Shown: one piece after another, positions 44,386-54,197 of the stretch
How the letters are laid out: each line of letters opens with the position of its first letter
Position numbering within the stretch: the stretch's first letter is position 1
Program-made: the position numbers and the translations under genes
Source: Mycolicibacterium flavescens
Lineage (GTDB): Bacteria > Actinomycetota > Actinomycetes > Mycobacteriales > Mycobacteriaceae
Length of the DNA stretch: 64,000 nt
Direction of reading: 5' to 3'
Assembly: GCF_001722335.1 (NCBI RefSeq)
Contig: NZ_MIHA01000006.1
Span: 62,001-126,000, forward strand
Notes under the pieces: generated by a model
The model's input: the letters and a program-made list of their open reading frames with translations, nothing else
What the model was told of the DNA's origin: nothing
Databases searched by the model: none

Positions 44386-46127
44386 CCATGGTGTGCAACG
44401 ATCCGGCCCGGTTCACCGAGGACATGCTGGTCGGCTTCCTCGACGCGAACGCCCGCTACGTGGTGGGGGTGCCCGGCGGTGTGGTGCGAGCGCACAAGAC
44501 CCGGCCGGGCAAGGTGGCCGTGGTGATCGGCGGCGGCTCGGGCCACTATCCGGCGTTCTGCGGCACCGTGGGACCGGGTTTCGCCGACGGCGCGGTCGTC
44601 GGCAACGTCTTCACCTCGCCGTCGGCGGAAGAGGCGGCCTCGGTGGCGCGCGCCGCGCACTCCGACGCGGGCGTGCTGCTGACCACCGGCAACTACGCCG
44701 GTGACGTGATGAACTTCAACCTCGCGGTCTCCCAGCTGCGCAGCGAGGGCATCGACGCCCGGTACTTCGCCGTCACCGACGACGTCGCCAGCGCACCGCG
44801 CGGGCAGGAAAGCAAACGCCGCGGCATCGCAGGAGATTTCACGGTGTTCAAGTGCGCCGGCGCGGCAGCCGAAGAGGGACTCGACCTCGCCGGCGTGGTG
44901 CGCGTCGCCGAAGCGGCCAACGCCGCCACCCGCACGCTCGGGGTCGCGTTTGACGGGTGCACGCTGCCCGGAGCGGCCAAGCCGCTGTTCACCGTTCCGC
45001 CCGGACAGATGGGGGTCGGGCTGGGTATCCATGGCGAGCCCGGGATCGCGGAGGAGGCGATGCCCACCGCGGCGGGCCTGGCGGCGACCCTGGTGGACGG
45101 GGTGCTCGGCGACCGGCCGGACACCGACGAGCGTCGAATCGCGGTGATCCTGAACGGACTCGGCCGCACCAAGTACGAGGAACTGTTCGTGCTGTGGGGC
45201 GAGGTGGCGCGGCGTCTGCGGGAGCGCGGGTATGACATCGTCGAACCCGAGGTCGGGGAACTGGTCACCAGCCTCGACATGGCGGGCTGCTCGCTGACGG
45301 TGATGTGGCTCGACGACGAACTCGAACGGTACTGGACCGCGCCGGCCGACACCCCGGCATACCGCAAGGGCGTCTCGGCCCTCGCCGCCCCGAGCGGTGA
45401 GGTCCGCGACCCTCACGAGATCGGAAGCGATTCGGCGACAACCGATATCGCAGACCGTGCAGACGACGAGGGCCGCGAAGGTGGCCGGGTCGTGCTCCGC
45501 GCGCTGACCGCGATGGCCGACATGCTGGCCGGCGCCGAAACCGAACTCGGGCGCATCGACGCCGTGGCCGGCGACGGGGATCACGGCCGCGGAATGGTCA
45601 AGGGATCGGCGGCGGCCCGCGATGCGGCCGGCAGCGCCGCCGAGGCCGGTGCCGGACAGGGGTCGGTGCTCACCGCGGCAGGCAAGGCGTGGGCCGCCAA
45701 GGCCGGCGGTACGTCCGGCGTGCTGTGGGGCGCACTGCTCACCGCGCTCGGCGAGCGGCTCGGGGACACCGGAACCCCGGATGCGACCACGGTCGCCGCC
45801 GGGATACGGGCGGGCTACGACGCGCTGACCCAACTCGGTGGGGCCGCCCCGGGCGACAAGACCATGCTCGACGCGCTGCTGCCCTTCGTCGAGGCACTGG
45901 AACACCGGGCCGCCGAGGGGGATTCGTGGATCCAGGCGTGGCGCATCGCCGCAGACGCCGCAACCGGCGGTGCGCGGTCCACCGCAGGCATGCGTCCCAA
46001 GGTCGGCCGGGCGCGCCCACTCGCCGAGCGCAGCGTGGGAACCCCGGACGCGGGTGCGACATCACTGGCGATGTGCGCACAGACCGTGGCCGACTGCTTC
46101 ACCTACATCACACAAGGAGATGGCTGA
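44382..46127 (+). CDS. derK: Dihydroxyacetone kinase-type (DhaK-DhaL) tetrulose kinase, DerK-like
   Basis: 581-residue ATP-dependent kinase with DhaK (about 1-330) and DhaL (about 370-581) domains. DhaK: H55 in GGSGHYPAF and D108 in NYAGDVMNF are present, but the covalent-substrate histidine (human H221, DHCSVPG) is glycine here (G192, DGCTLPG). DhaL ATP/Mg site: [13 protein letters not shown] (D398, D400). Loss of the histidine points away from dihydroxyacetone and toward a larger ketose such as D-erythrulose, as in M. smegmatis DerK (recalled). ATG at 44382 overlaps the previous stop. L-erythrulose (LerK) is the alternative substrate. Confidence 0.82.
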   Translation: MTMVCNDPARFTEDMLVGFLDANARYVVGVPGGVVRAHKTRPGKVAVVIGGGSGHYPAFCGTVGPGFADGAVVGNVFTSPSAEEAASVARAAHSDAGVLLTTGNYAGDVMNFNLAVSQLRSEGIDARYFAVTDDVASAPRGQESKRRGIAGDFTVFKCAGAAAEEGLDLAGVVRVAEAANAATRTLGVAFDGCTLPGAAKPLFTVPPGQMGVGLGIHGEPGIAEEAMPTAAGLAATLVDGVLGDRPDTDERRIAVILNGLGRTKYEELFVLWGEVARRLRERGYDIVEPEVGELVTSLDMAGCSLTVMWLDDELERYWTAPADTPAYRKGVSALAAPSGEVRDPHEIGSDSATTDIADRADDEGREGGRVVLRALTAMADMLAGAETELGRIDAVAGDGDHGRGMVKGSAAARDAAGSAAEAGAGQGSVLTAAGKAWAAKAGGTSGVLWGALLTALGERLGDTGTPDATTVAAGIRAGYDALTQLGGAAPGDKTMLDALLPFVEALEHRAAEGDSWIQAWRIAADAATGGARSTAGMRPKVGRARPLAERSVGTPDAGATSLAMCAQTVADCFTYITQGDG

Positions 46128-46594
46128 TGGCTGGCCTGAGGATCGTCGTCGGTTCCGACGACGCCGGATACGAGTACAAAGAGGCGCTCAAGGGCGACCT
46201 GTCCTCGGACGCCCGGGTGGAGATCGTCACCGACGTCGGCGTCGGCGCCGACGACAACACCGCCTACCCGCACGTCGCGGTCGCGGCGGCGCGAATGGTC
46301 GCCGAGGGCACGGCCGATCGTGCACTGTTGGTGTGCGGCACCGGTCTGGGAGTGGCGATCAGCGCCAACAAGGTCCCCGGCGTCCGGGCAGTGACCGCCC
46401 ACGACAGTTTCTCGGTGGAACGGTCGGTGCTGTCGAACAACGCGCAGGTGCTGTGCTTCGGCCAGCGCGTGATCGGACTGGAACTGGCCCGCCGCCTCGC
46501 CCGCGAATGGCTTGGCTACGAGTTCGATCCGCAGTCCTCGTCCGCGGGCAAGGTCGAGGCGATCGGGAAGTACGAAGAACCGATCGCGAACTAG
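46127..46594 (+). CDS. derI: RpiB-type sugar-phosphate isomerase, probable D-erythrulose-4-phosphate isomerase
   Basis: 155-residue RpiB-family isomerase. The proton-transfer cysteine is in [13 protein letters not shown], and the phosphate/dimer motif is [24 protein letters not shown]. The N-terminal DHxG of ribose-5-phosphate isomerase is DDAG (D12) here, so the usual histidine is aspartate. In the tetritol pathway an RpiB homologue turns D-erythrulose 4-phosphate into D-erythrose 4-phosphate, which fits this kinase neighbour. ATG shares its first base with the kinase stop (TGATG). Allose- or ribose-phosphate isomerase is the alternative. Confidence 0.8.
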   Translation: MAGLRIVVGSDDAGYEYKEALKGDLSSDARVEIVTDVGVGADDNTAYPHVAVAAARMVAEGTADRALLVCGTGLGVAISANKVPGVRAVTAHDSFSVERSVLSNNAQVLCFGQRVIGLELARRLAREWLGYEFDPQSSSAGKVEAIGKYEEPIAN

Positions 46595-46606
46595 GCGGAC
46601 CGGAGG

Positions 46607-48154
46607 ATGACCGCGCCGCTGCTCGAATGTACGGGACTCACGAAGAGTTTCGGGGGTGTACCCGTGCTCGAGGGGGTGAACCTGAGCCTTGCGCCCGGCA
46701 CCGTGACCGCGCTGGCGGGGGAGAACGGTGCGGGCAAGTCGACGCTGATGAAGATCATCTCCGGCCAGTACAGTGCCGACACCGGCACGGTGGCCGTGAA
46801 CGGAGAACTCCTGGCGTCGGGAAACACCCGCGACGCGGTCAGGCACGGGGTGGCGATCGTTCCGCAGGAGCTCGCCTCGATCGAAGACCTCACCGTGTAC
46901 GAAAACCTGTTCGTCGGGCGCGAGCTGACCCGCGGACCATTCCTCAACCGGCGGGCGATGATCGAGGAGGCCATGCAGACGCTGGCGGTGTTCGATGTGG
47001 CGATCTCACCGACCGCGCGGATCGGCAGCCTGCCGGTCGGTCTGCGCCAGATCGTCGAAATCGTCAAGGCCGCCCGGACCGGTGCCAGGGTGCTGATGCT
47101 CGACGAGCCGACCTCGGCGATCTCCGAACGCGAGGTCGAGGGTCTCTACCGCATCGTGCGCCGGCTTCGCGACCGCGGTGTGGCGATGGTGTACACCACC
47201 CACAAAATGGCCGAAATCCGCGCTATCGCCGACCGGGTGGTGGTGCTGCGCGACGGCGGACTGATCCTCGACGAGGGGATCGACGACGTGTCCGATGACG
47301 ACATCGTCACCGCGATGATCGGTCGCGAACTCGAGGCGCTGTTCCCGCAGCGCCCGCAGCCCGGCGACGAGACGGTGCTCGAGGTCACGGGTCTGCAGGT
47401 CGAAGGTGCCTCCGGCCCGGTGTCTTTCACGGTCAAGGCCGGTGAGATCGTCGGGCTCGCGGGGCTGGTGGGTGCCGGGCGCACCGAACTGCTGGAGGCG
47501 GTGTTCGGCGCGCGGCACAGCAGTGCGGGCACGGTGACAGTGCGTGGGCGCCGCGTGCCGCGCAATCAACCGGCGGCGGCGATCACCGCGGGAATGGCCA
47601 TGGTGCCCGAGGACCGCAAGCTCGCCGGCGCGGTGTTGTCGATGAGCGTGCTCGACAACGCCACCCTGCCCCGGATGGGGTCGTTCTCGGTCGCCGGCTG
47701 GCTGCGCGGGAAAACGCGCAATGCCGCGGTCGCCGAGGCGATGTCGTCGGTGCGTCTGCGTAGCCGTGGGCTGGGCCAGGAGGTCGGCACCCTCTCGGGC
47801 GGTAACCAGCAGAAGGTGGTGCTGGCGCGCTGGCTCACCGGCCGCGTCAACGTGCTGCTGCTCGACGAGCCGACCCGTGGTGTCGATGTCGGCGCCCGTA
47901 GCGAGATCTACCGCATCATCACCGAATTGGCGGCCGAGGGAATGGCGGTCCTGATGGCCTCGTCGGACATGCCCGAGGTCGTCGGGTTGTCGCACCGCGC
48001 GTTCGTCATGCGCGCCGGGCAGCTGGTCGGCGAGCTCGACCGCGACGCCCTGGACCACCCCGCGGTGCAGGAGTCCGTCTTCCGGCTGGCCACCGCGCTG
48101 GACGCCGCGCCGCCGGGCCCGTCGACCGAACACGATCAGGAGGCCGCATCGTGA
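46607..48154 (+). CDS. CUT2 monosaccharide ABC importer, tandem ATPase
   Basis: 515-residue RbsA-type protein with two ATPase halves. First: Walker [12 protein letters not shown], degenerate signature [11 protein letters not shown], Walker [13 protein letters not shown]. Second: [15 protein letters not shown], signature [12 protein letters not shown], Walker [15 protein letters not shown]. As in RbsA, the first half has the good Walker A and the second half the good signature. GGAGG is directly beside the ATG at 46607, tighter than the usual spacing. Starts the second importer of the operon. Confidence 0.92.
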   Translation: MTAPLLECTGLTKSFGGVPVLEGVNLSLAPGTVTALAGENGAGKSTLMKIISGQYSADTGTVAVNGELLASGNTRDAVRHGVAIVPQELASIEDLTVYENLFVGRELTRGPFLNRRAMIEEAMQTLAVFDVAISPTARIGSLPVGLRQIVEIVKAARTGARVLMLDEPTSAISEREVEGLYRIVRRLRDRGVAMVYTTHKMAEIRAIADRVVVLRDGGLILDEGIDDVSDDDIVTAMIGRELEALFPQRPQPGDETVLEVTGLQVEGASGPVSFTVKAGEIVGLAGLVGAGRTELLEAVFGARHSSAGTVTVRGRRVPRNQPAAAITAGMAMVPEDRKLAGAVLSMSVLDNATLPRMGSFSVAGWLRGKTRNAAVAEAMSSVRLRSRGLGQEVGTLSGGNQQKVVLARWLTGRVNVLLLDEPTRGVDVGARSEIYRIITELAAEGMAVLMASSDMPEVVGLSHRAFVMRAGQLVGELDRDALDHPAVQESVFRLATALDAAPPGPSTEHDQEAAS

Positions 48155-49185
48155 CCACCAAGCTCGACGGCGAAGACACCGCGTCCTCGCGCGCCCCGAC
48201 GGTGGCCTCCCCGGCCACCGGCGAGCCGGTGCGGCTGTTCTCCAGCGCGTGGTTCGCGGGAATGGCCCTGCGCTACGCGATGGTGCTGGTGATGCTGCTC
48301 GTCATCGCGTACTTCAGTTACCGCAGCGCACGATTCGGCACAGTGGACAATCTCGTCACGATCCTCGTCGCGGCCGCCCCGTTCGCGTTGATCGCGCTCG
48401 GCCAGACGTTGGTGATCCTCACCGGCGGTATCGACCTGTCGGTCGGCAGCGTGATCGCCGTGTCGGCCATGGCGGGCGCGGCGACCGCCAAAGCCAACCC
48501 AGGGCAGGTGTGGATGACCGTCGCGGTCGCGATGCTCGTCGGCCTGGTGGTCGGCAGCATCAACGGCGTTCTGGTCTCGCGGCTGAACGTCCCGCCGTTC
48601 ATCGCGACCCTGGGCACGCTGACCGCGGGTTCGGGAATGGCGTACGTGATCGGCGGCGGCGCACCGATCAACGGGCTGCCCGCCGAGTTCGGCTCGATCG
48701 CCAACACCAAGATCCTGGGCCTGCAGATCCCGGTGCTGCTGATGATCGTGGCGATCATCGCGCTGGCCGTCATCATGAAGCGCACGACGTATGGGCTGCG
48801 CGTCTACGCCGTCGGCGGCAACCGGCACGCCGCCGAGATCGCCGGTATCAACGCCAAGAACGTGCTGTTCAGCGTCTACGCCCTGTCGGGTCTGCTGGCC
48901 GGGCTGTCCGGGGTGATGCTCGCGTCGCGGGTCATCTCCGGGCCGCCCAACCTGGGCCAGGGTTACGAGCTCGACGCGATCGCCGCCGTGGTGATCGGCG
49001 GTGCCAGCCTGATGGGCGGTCGCGGCTCGGTCTGGGGAACCGCGTTGGGGCTGCTGATGATTCAGACCCTCAACAACGGTCTCGACATCCTGGTCGTGCC
49101 GGCCTACTGGCAGGACGTCATCAAGGGCGTGCTGATCGTCGCGGCGGTGGCGGTCGATGTGTGGTCCTCGCGTCGCCGAAGATAG
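48151..49185 (+). CDS. CUT2 monosaccharide ABC importer, permease
   Basis: 344-residue RbsC-type permease. About ten helices, including [62 protein letters not shown] and [14 protein letters not shown]. The RbsC core [14 protein letters not shown] and [30 protein letters not shown] is plain. GTG start overlaps the ATPase stop by four bases. It probably forms a homodimer. Specificity cannot be read. Confidence 0.92.
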   Translation: MTTKLDGEDTASSRAPTVASPATGEPVRLFSSAWFAGMALRYAMVLVMLLVIAYFSYRSARFGTVDNLVTILVAAAPFALIALGQTLVILTGGIDLSVGSVIAVSAMAGAATAKANPGQVWMTVAVAMLVGLVVGSINGVLVSRLNVPPFIATLGTLTAGSGMAYVIGGGAPINGLPAEFGSIANTKILGLQIPVLLMIVAIIALAVIMKRTTYGLRVYAVGGNRHAAEIAGINAKNVLFSVYALSGLLAGLSGVMLASRVISGPPNLGQGYELDAIAAVVIGGASLMGGRGSVWGTALGLLMIQTLNNGLDILVVPAYWQDVIKGVLIVAAVAVDVWSSRRRR

Positions 49186-49244
49186 CCGGCGCCGCCGAAC
49201 CGAAGTTGCAGATGTTTCACCAATACCGAACAGGAAGAGCACAC

Positions 49245-50294
49245 ATGAGACTGGGTACGAAGATGTTCGCGGTCGCCTCGGCCGCCGCGCTGGGCGTCGG
49301 GATGACCGGCTGTGGCGCCGGTGACACCGGAACCGGCAGCGACACCACCCGCATCGGCGTGTCGGTGTACGACATGAGTTCGTTCATCACCGCGGGCAAG
49401 GAGGGCATGGAGGCCTACGCCGAGGACAACAACATCGAGTTGGTGTGGAACTCGGCGAATCTGGATGTGTCCACTCAAGCCAGCCAGGTGGACTCCTACA
49501 TCAACCAGGGCGTCGACGCGATCATCGTCGTACCGGTGCAGGCCGACTCCCTGGCCCCGCAGGTGTCCGCCGCCAAGGCCGCGGGGATCCCGCTCGTACC
49601 GGTCAACGCGGCGCTCGACAGCCCGGACGTCGCGGCCAGCGTCCAACCCGACGACGTCGCCGCCGGCGCCCAGGAGATGCAGATGATGGCCGACCGCCTC
49701 GGCGGCCGCGGCAACATCGTCGTCCTGCAGGGTCCCCTCGGCCAGTCCGGTGAACTCGACCGCAGCAAGGGCATCGAGCAGACCCTGGCCAAGTACCCCG
49801 ACATCAAGGTGCTCGCCAAGGACACCGCGAACTGGAAGCGCGACGAGGCCGTCAACAAGATGAAGAACTGGATCTCGGGCTTCGGGCCGCAGATCGACGG
49901 CGTCGTCGCGCAGAACGACGACATGGGTCTCGGTGCGCTGCAGGCGCTCAAGGAGTCCGGCCGCACCGGGGTGCCGGTCGTCGGGATCGACGGTATCGAG
50001 GACGGTCTCAACGCGGTCAAGAGCGGCGAGTTCATCGGCACCTCGCTGCAGAACGGCACGGTGGAACTCGCGGCGGGACTGGCCGTCGCCAACGCGCTGG
50101 CCAAGGGCGAACAGGTCAACACCAAACCGGTGTACGTCATGCCCGCGATCACCAAGGAGAACGTCGACGTCGCCATCGAGCACGTGGTCACCGAACGCCA
50201 GCAGTTCCTCGACGGACTGAGCGATCTGACCAAGAAGAACCTCGAGACCGGCGACATCGCCTACGAGGGCATCCCCGGCCAGACCCAGCCCTGA
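49245..50294 (+). CDS. CUT2 monosaccharide ABC importer, binding lipoprotein
   Basis: 349-residue RbsB-type periplasmic-binding protein. Signal peptide with lipobox MTGC (Cys23). Mature segments [80 protein letters not shown] and [14 protein letters not shown] match the family. ATG at 49245 with AGGAAG eight bases upstream, 59 bases after the permease. Ligand presumably the same polyol or a related sugar. Confidence 0.92.
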   Translation: MRLGTKMFAVASAAALGVGMTGCGAGDTGTGSDTTRIGVSVYDMSSFITAGKEGMEAYAEDNNIELVWNSANLDVSTQASQVDSYINQGVDAIIVVPVQADSLAPQVSAAKAAGIPLVPVNAALDSPDVAASVQPDDVAAGAQEMQMMADRLGGRGNIVVLQGPLGQSGELDRSKGIEQTLAKYPDIKVLAKDTANWKRDEAVNKMKNWISGFGPQIDGVVAQNDDMGLGALQALKESGRTGVPVVGIDGIEDGLNAVKSGEFIGTSLQNGTVELAAGLAVANALAKGEQVNTKPVYVMPAITKENVDVAIEHVVTERQQFLDGLSDLTKKNLETGDIAYEGIPGQTQP

Positions 50295-50307
50295 GCAAAC
50301 GAGGGAC

Positions 50308-51072
50308 ATGAGCGAGAACCACGTCGACTTCGACTTCCGTCTGGACGGCAAGGCCGCCCTCGTGACCGGCGGAGCAGCCGGCATCGGGGCGGCCATCGCC
50401 GCCGCCTTCGCGCGTAAGGGTGCCAGCGTCGCCGTCGTCGACCTCGACCAGAAGGGCGCGGTCGACACCGCCGCGACGCTGCCCACCGACAGCCGCGGTT
50501 TCCGGTGCGACGTTGCCGATCCCGATTCGGTGCGCGGTGCCGTCGACGCGGTGCTCGAAGCGTTCGGGCGCGTCGACATCCTGGTCAACAGCGCCGGTGT
50601 CGCGCTGCTCGCCCCGGCCGCGGAACTGTCGGTCAAGGCGTGGGACGCGACCATGGACGTCAACCTCAAGGGCACGTTCCTGATGTGCCAGGCGGTCGGG
50701 ACGTCGATGCTCGAATCGGGCGGCGGGGCCATCGTCAACATGGCGTCGCAGGCGGCCACCGTCGCGCTCGATCAGCACGTGGCCTACTGCGCGTCGAAAT
50801 TCGGTGTCGTCGGGGTCACCAAGGTGCTGGCGTCTGAATGGGGACCGCGCGGTGTGCGGGTCAACACGATTTCGCCGACGGTGGTGCTGACCGAATTGGG
50901 CCGCAAGGCGTGGGACGGGCCGCGCGGCGACGCGCTCAAGAAGCTCATTCCCACCGGCCGGTTCGCCTATCCGGACGAAATCGCCGCGGCCGCCGTGTAT
51001 CTGGCCTCCGACGCGGCCGGGATGGTCAACGGTGCCGATCTACTCATCGACGGCGGTTACACGATCAGGTAG
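50308..51072 (+). CDS. dthD: SDR-family dehydrogenase, D-threitol dehydrogenase-like (copy B)
   Basis: 254 residues. Cofactor glycines ALVTGGAAGIGAAIAAAF with D in VAVVDLDQ (NAD preference), NSAG in VLVNSAGVALL, catalytic YxxxK in VAYCASKFGV, C-terminal IDGGYTIR. Matches the DthD role in the tetritol pathway, oxidising D-threitol to D-erythrulose, by position at the end of the operon and similarity to L-xylulose-reductase-type SDRs (NTISPTVVLTELG). ATG 13 bases after the binding-protein stop with GAGGG nearby. Copy A (35773) is the competing candidate. Converges on the thioesterase gene with three bases between. Confidence 0.75.
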   Translation: MSENHVDFDFRLDGKAALVTGGAAGIGAAIAAAFARKGASVAVVDLDQKGAVDTAATLPTDSRGFRCDVADPDSVRGAVDAVLEAFGRVDILVNSAGVALLAPAAELSVKAWDATMDVNLKGTFLMCQAVGTSMLESGGGAIVNMASQAATVALDQHVAYCASKFGVVGVTKVLASEWGPRGVRVNTISPTVVLTELGRKAWDGPRGDALKKLIPTGRFAYPDEIAAAAVYLASDAAGMVNGADLLIDGGYTIR

Positions 51073-51075
51073 CCG

Positions 51076-51678
51076 TCACCGCGGGTGGATGAAGATGCCG
51101 TCGGCTTCCACTGTGACGCCCTCGGGGTCGGTGATGCGGCCGACGGCGAACGTCTTGACGCCCTCGACGCGGTCGACGTGCGCCTCCAGCCGCAGTGGGC
51201 AGCCGAGCCGGGTGCCGCGGCGGTAGCGGGTGGTGAGCGTACCGGTGACCGCGGGCTGACCCGGCTTGTGGGCAGTGGCCCCGAGCACGTGGTCGAGCAG
51301 CATCGCGCAGACCCCGCCGTGCACATGCCCGGCGGGACCCTCGTACGCGGCGCCGAGGACGACGTCGCTCCACACGCGGCCGTCTGGCTCGTGGTGCACG
51401 ATCAGCGGTGGGGCGGCCGGGTTGCGCAGCCCCATCACCACGTTGCCCCACACCATGGGCTGGCCGTCGCTGGTGTGCTGCACTCCGAACGAGCCCTCCA
51501 GCAGCGTCGTGCCGAGTTCGTCGGTGACGCGGTCGATGGCGTCTTTGGCCGCCGTGGCCGTCGCCGCGTCCGCCTGCGTACGGATGGTGACGTCGATGAG
51601 CTTGCGCACGGACTGCGTGAGCGGCTCGTACACCGCACGCAGTGCGGCGAGTTCGGATGCGGCCATGGTGCTCAGCAT
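51076..51678 (-). CDS. Hotdog-fold thioesterase (PaaI-like)
   Basis: 200 residues. Hotdog signature helix GHVHGGVCAMLLDHVLGATAH and strand TGTLTTRYRRGTRLGCPLRLEAHV fit acyl-CoA thioesterases of the PaaI/YbgC group. N-terminal half (residues 1-100) is helical and less conserved. Product would hydrolyse an acyl- or aryl-CoA; substrate unknown. ATG 51678 or 51666 (MAASEL) both possible. Divergent from the PadR gene, so it may be under PadR control. Confidence 0.82.
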   Translation of the reverse strand: MLSTMAASELAALRAVYEPLTQSVRKLIDVTIRTQADAATATAAKDAIDRVTDELGTTLLEGSFGVQHTSDGQPMVWGNVVMGLRNPAAPPLIVHHEPDGRVWSDVVLGAAYEGPAGHVHGGVCAMLLDHVLGATAHKPGQPAVTGTLTTRYRRGTRLGCPLRLEAHVDRVEGVKTFAVGRITDPEGVTVEADGIFIHPR

Positions 51679-51700
51679 GCGGCGGGCGGCGGTGCCGACG

Positions 51701-51753
51701 CAACGCCACCTCCCGGCCAGTGGTGCGCCACCGGGCGCGCTGAACTGGCGTTG
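51701..51753. promoter_or_regulatory. Inverted repeat and palindromes upstream of padR
   Basis: CAACGCCA (51701-51708) and TGGCGTTG (51746-51753) are perfect complements 37 bases apart. Between them is GTGG-N4-CCAC (51721 region). All lie in the 88-base gap between the thioesterase and PadR genes, and could be a PadR site or a looped pair of half-sites. TTAGGCT just after the right arm is a possible -10. Tentative. Confidence 0.3.
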
Positions 51754-51766
51754 TTAGGCTGACCGA

Positions 51767-52435
51767 ATGGCCGAGAGCACGTCTGAGGGGAAGCCGACGC
51801 CGACGGCAACCAGTTGGGCGCTGCTGGGCATGCTGTCCTACGAACACGAATTGTCGGGATACGACATCCGCAAATGGATCGAATGGAGCATGCGGTTCTT
51901 CTACGGCAGCCCCGCATACAGCCAGATCTACTCCGAGCTGAAGAAGCTGGAGCGGCTGGGACTGCTGTCCTCGCGGGTGGAGAACACCGGCGCGACCCGC
52001 AACCGGCGGCTGTACAAGATCACGCAGACCGGTCTGGACGCGGTGCGGCGATGGGCCAATGAGGCGCCCGTCGATCCGCCCGTGCTCAAGCACAACCCGA
52101 TGCTGAGGGTCACGTTCGGGCACATGACGGATCCGGCCCGGCTCAAAGAGATTCTCCAGGAGCACATCGCCTACGCCGACGACATGGCGCGCCAGGCGGC
52201 CAAGGATGCGAAGTGGGCGGGCGTCGAACCGTCGTGGGCGTACGCGAAAGTGGCACTGCGGTGGGCGGAACGGTACTACGCCGCCGAGCGCGAGTTGGCG
52301 ACGTCGATGCTCGAGGAACTCGACGAGGCCGAAGCCGCTTTCGTCGCCGCGGGAATCGAGCCGGGCACCCAGATCCCGTGGCCGGCGCTCGACTACTGGT
52401 ACGAGATCGAGAAGAAGGCCGACGCCGACGACTGA
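51767..52435 (+). CDS. PadR-family transcription regulator
   Basis: 222 residues. Winged helix of the PadR type: SWALLGMLSYEHELSGYDIRKWIEWSMRFFYGSPAYSQIYSELKKLERLGLLSSR, then the C-terminal helical dimer domain (RLKEILQEHIAYADDMARQAA, WAERYYAAERELATSMLEEL). PadR proteins sense aromatic or steroid-like ligands. Its position beside the KstD/KshA genes makes them likely targets (inference). ATG at 51767. Confidence 0.88.
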   Translation: MAESTSEGKPTPTATSWALLGMLSYEHELSGYDIRKWIEWSMRFFYGSPAYSQIYSELKKLERLGLLSSRVENTGATRNRRLYKITQTGLDAVRRWANEAPVDPPVLKHNPMLRVTFGHMTDPARLKEILQEHIAYADDMARQAAKDAKWAGVEPSWAYAKVALRWAERYYAAERELATSMLEELDEAEAAFVAAGIEPGTQIPWPALDYWYEIEKKADADD

Positions 52436-52439
52436 CCGG

Positions 52440-52451
52440 CTGTCGCGACAG
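52440..52451. terminator. 12-bp perfect palindrome between converging genes
   Basis: CTGTCGCGACAG is self-complementary and fills most of the 18-base gap between the converging padR and kstD-type genes. It may form a short bidirectional stop hairpin or a protein-binding site; no T-run is present on either strand. Confidence 0.3.
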
Positions 52452-52453
52452 TC

Positions 52454-54118
52454 CTACTTCTGCTCGGCGGCATCGTTGGCGGCGATGTAGCCGTACACCA
52501 GGCCCTGCGCGATGGTGGCCCCGGCGCCGGGATAGGTGGCGCCGAAGGCGTTGCCGGCGTTGTTGCCGACCGCATACAGGCCCGGGATGGCGCTGCCGTC
52601 CTCGCGGAGCACCCGCGCGCGGTCGTCGGCACGCAGACCGCCGCAGGTTCCCAGGTCGCTCAACACCATCTTCACGGCGTAGAACGGACCACGGTCGAGC
52701 GCGCGCAAGTTGGGGTTCGGTGTGACGGTCGGATCGCCGTAGTAGCGGTCGTATGCGCTCGCGCCTCGCTGGAAGTCGAGATCAACTCCGGCAGCCGAAC
52801 TTTCGTTGAGTCGTTGGATCGTCGACGTGAGGGCTGACGGGTCGACTCCCATATCCGCGGCGAGCGCGGTGAAGGTGTCTGCACGGTGCGCAATCCCGGC
52901 CTGGTACCAGGCATCGGGGATCGGCATCCGCGGGAACAGTTCGGCGGCAAGGACATAGCTGTTGCGGTACTTCTGGTCGAACACCAGCCACATCGATTCG
53001 ACAGGGTCGCCGGCACGTTCACGCTCCAACACGCGCTGGCCGAACGACATGTAGTCGCTGGCCTCGTTGACGAACCGGCTTCCGCTCTGGTCCACGATGA
53101 TCGAACCGGGCAGCGACCGCTCCGCGAGCATGACCTTGGGATCTGCTCCGGGCACTGCCGCGAAGGCAGGGAACCACCACGACTGGTCCATGAGATCGAT
53201 TGCCGCACCCAGATCCTGGGCGATCCGCATCCCGTCACCGGTGTTGGAGTCGGCGCCGAGGCTGGCATGCTCGCCGAGCCTCTCCGACTGGAACTTCCAA
53301 CGCATGTCCATGTTGTGGTCGAAACCGCCCGCGGCCAGCACGACACCGCGGCGCGCGGTCACGGTGATCTCGGCGCCGCCGTGGCGCACCACCGCGGCGC
53401 TGACCCGGTCACCGTCGGTGACGAGACGCTGCAACGCGGTGTCCGTCCAGATCGGAATGCCGGCGCGTAGCACCCCGGCGAACAGTCCGGCCGCCAGGGC
53501 CTGACCACCCGCGGCGTACCGGCGGCCGAGCAGCAGTCCGCCCACCCCCTGTCCCAGACGCTTGGCCACCACCGGCAGCCCCTTTCGGGGCACCCGCGAC
53601 ATCAGGTTCAGCCACCGGTAGTCCGCGCCGGTGGTCGGCATCGGGATCTTGACCTCCATCACGCCGGGCCGCAGCCGTGACCGGTACTCGCCCAGCACCG
53701 CGGTGTCCAGCGGCCGGCATTCGCACGTGCGGCCCACAGCGGTACCGCCCGGGGCTTCGGGATGGTAATCGGAGTAATCCTTGGCCCAGAACAGGCGCAT
53801 CGGGGTGGCGCGGTGCAACAGGTCGACGGTCGCGCCAACGTTGGCGACGAAGGCGTCGGACCGCTGTCCCGGGGCCGTGCCGTCGACCACGGCGTCGAGA
53901 TAGGTCTTCGCGCGTTCGGCGGTGTCGGCTCCGCCACCGTTGTCGATGACCGTGCTGGCGGGCAACCACAGGGCACCGCCGGAGCGGGCGGTCGAACCCC
54001 CGACATAGCAGGATTTCTCGACGATCAGCACCGAGAGGCCGCGTTCGTGCGCGGCCAGCGCGGCGGCCATACCCGTGCCCGACCCGACCACGAGCAGATC
54101 GACCTCGGTGTCGGTCAT
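52454..54118 (-). CDS. kstD: 3-ketosteroid delta1-dehydrogenase-type flavoprotein (KstD)
   Basis: 554-residue FAD enzyme (568 from GTG 54160, which may be leaderless). FAD fold at the N-terminus: DLLVVGSGTGMAAALAAHERG. Active-site tyrosines: Y118 region in DYSDYHPEAPGG (Rhodococcus Y119) and the C-terminal Y-P-G-A-G (Y487/G491 pair) in FGATYPGAGATIAQ. Also GPFYAVKMVLSDLGTCGG, shared with KstD. These support introduction of a 1,2 double bond into 3-ketosteroids. Convergent with padR. I chose the start by homology with shorter N-termini. Confidence 0.83.
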   Translation of the reverse strand: MTDTEVDLLVVGSGTGMAAALAAHERGLSVLIVEKSCYVGGSTARSGGALWLPASTVIDNGGGADTAERAKTYLDAVVDGTAPGQRSDAFVANVGATVDLLHRATPMRLFWAKDYSDYHPEAPGGTAVGRTCECRPLDTAVLGEYRSRLRPGVMEVKIPMPTTGADYRWLNLMSRVPRKGLPVVAKRLGQGVGGLLLGRRYAAGGQALAAGLFAGVLRAGIPIWTDTALQRLVTDGDRVSAAVVRHGGAEITVTARRGVVLAAGGFDHNMDMRWKFQSERLGEHASLGADSNTGDGMRIAQDLGAAIDLMDQSWWFPAFAAVPGADPKVMLAERSLPGSIIVDQSGSRFVNEASDYMSFGQRVLERERAGDPVESMWLVFDQKYRNSYVLAAELFPRMPIPDAWYQAGIAHRADTFTALAADMGVDPSALTSTIQRLNESSAAGVDLDFQRGASAYDRYYGDPTVTPNPNLRALDRGPFYAVKMVLSDLGTCGGLRADDRARVLREDGSAIPGLYAVGNNAGNAFGATYPGAGATIAQGLVYGYIAANDAAEQK

Positions 54119-54197
54119 GGGCAACTCGTGGGGGATCGTCGCCCCGGGTGCGCTTGTCACAAGCGATCAAGTTAGAGGGGATCGGCCCGGTCCGGAA

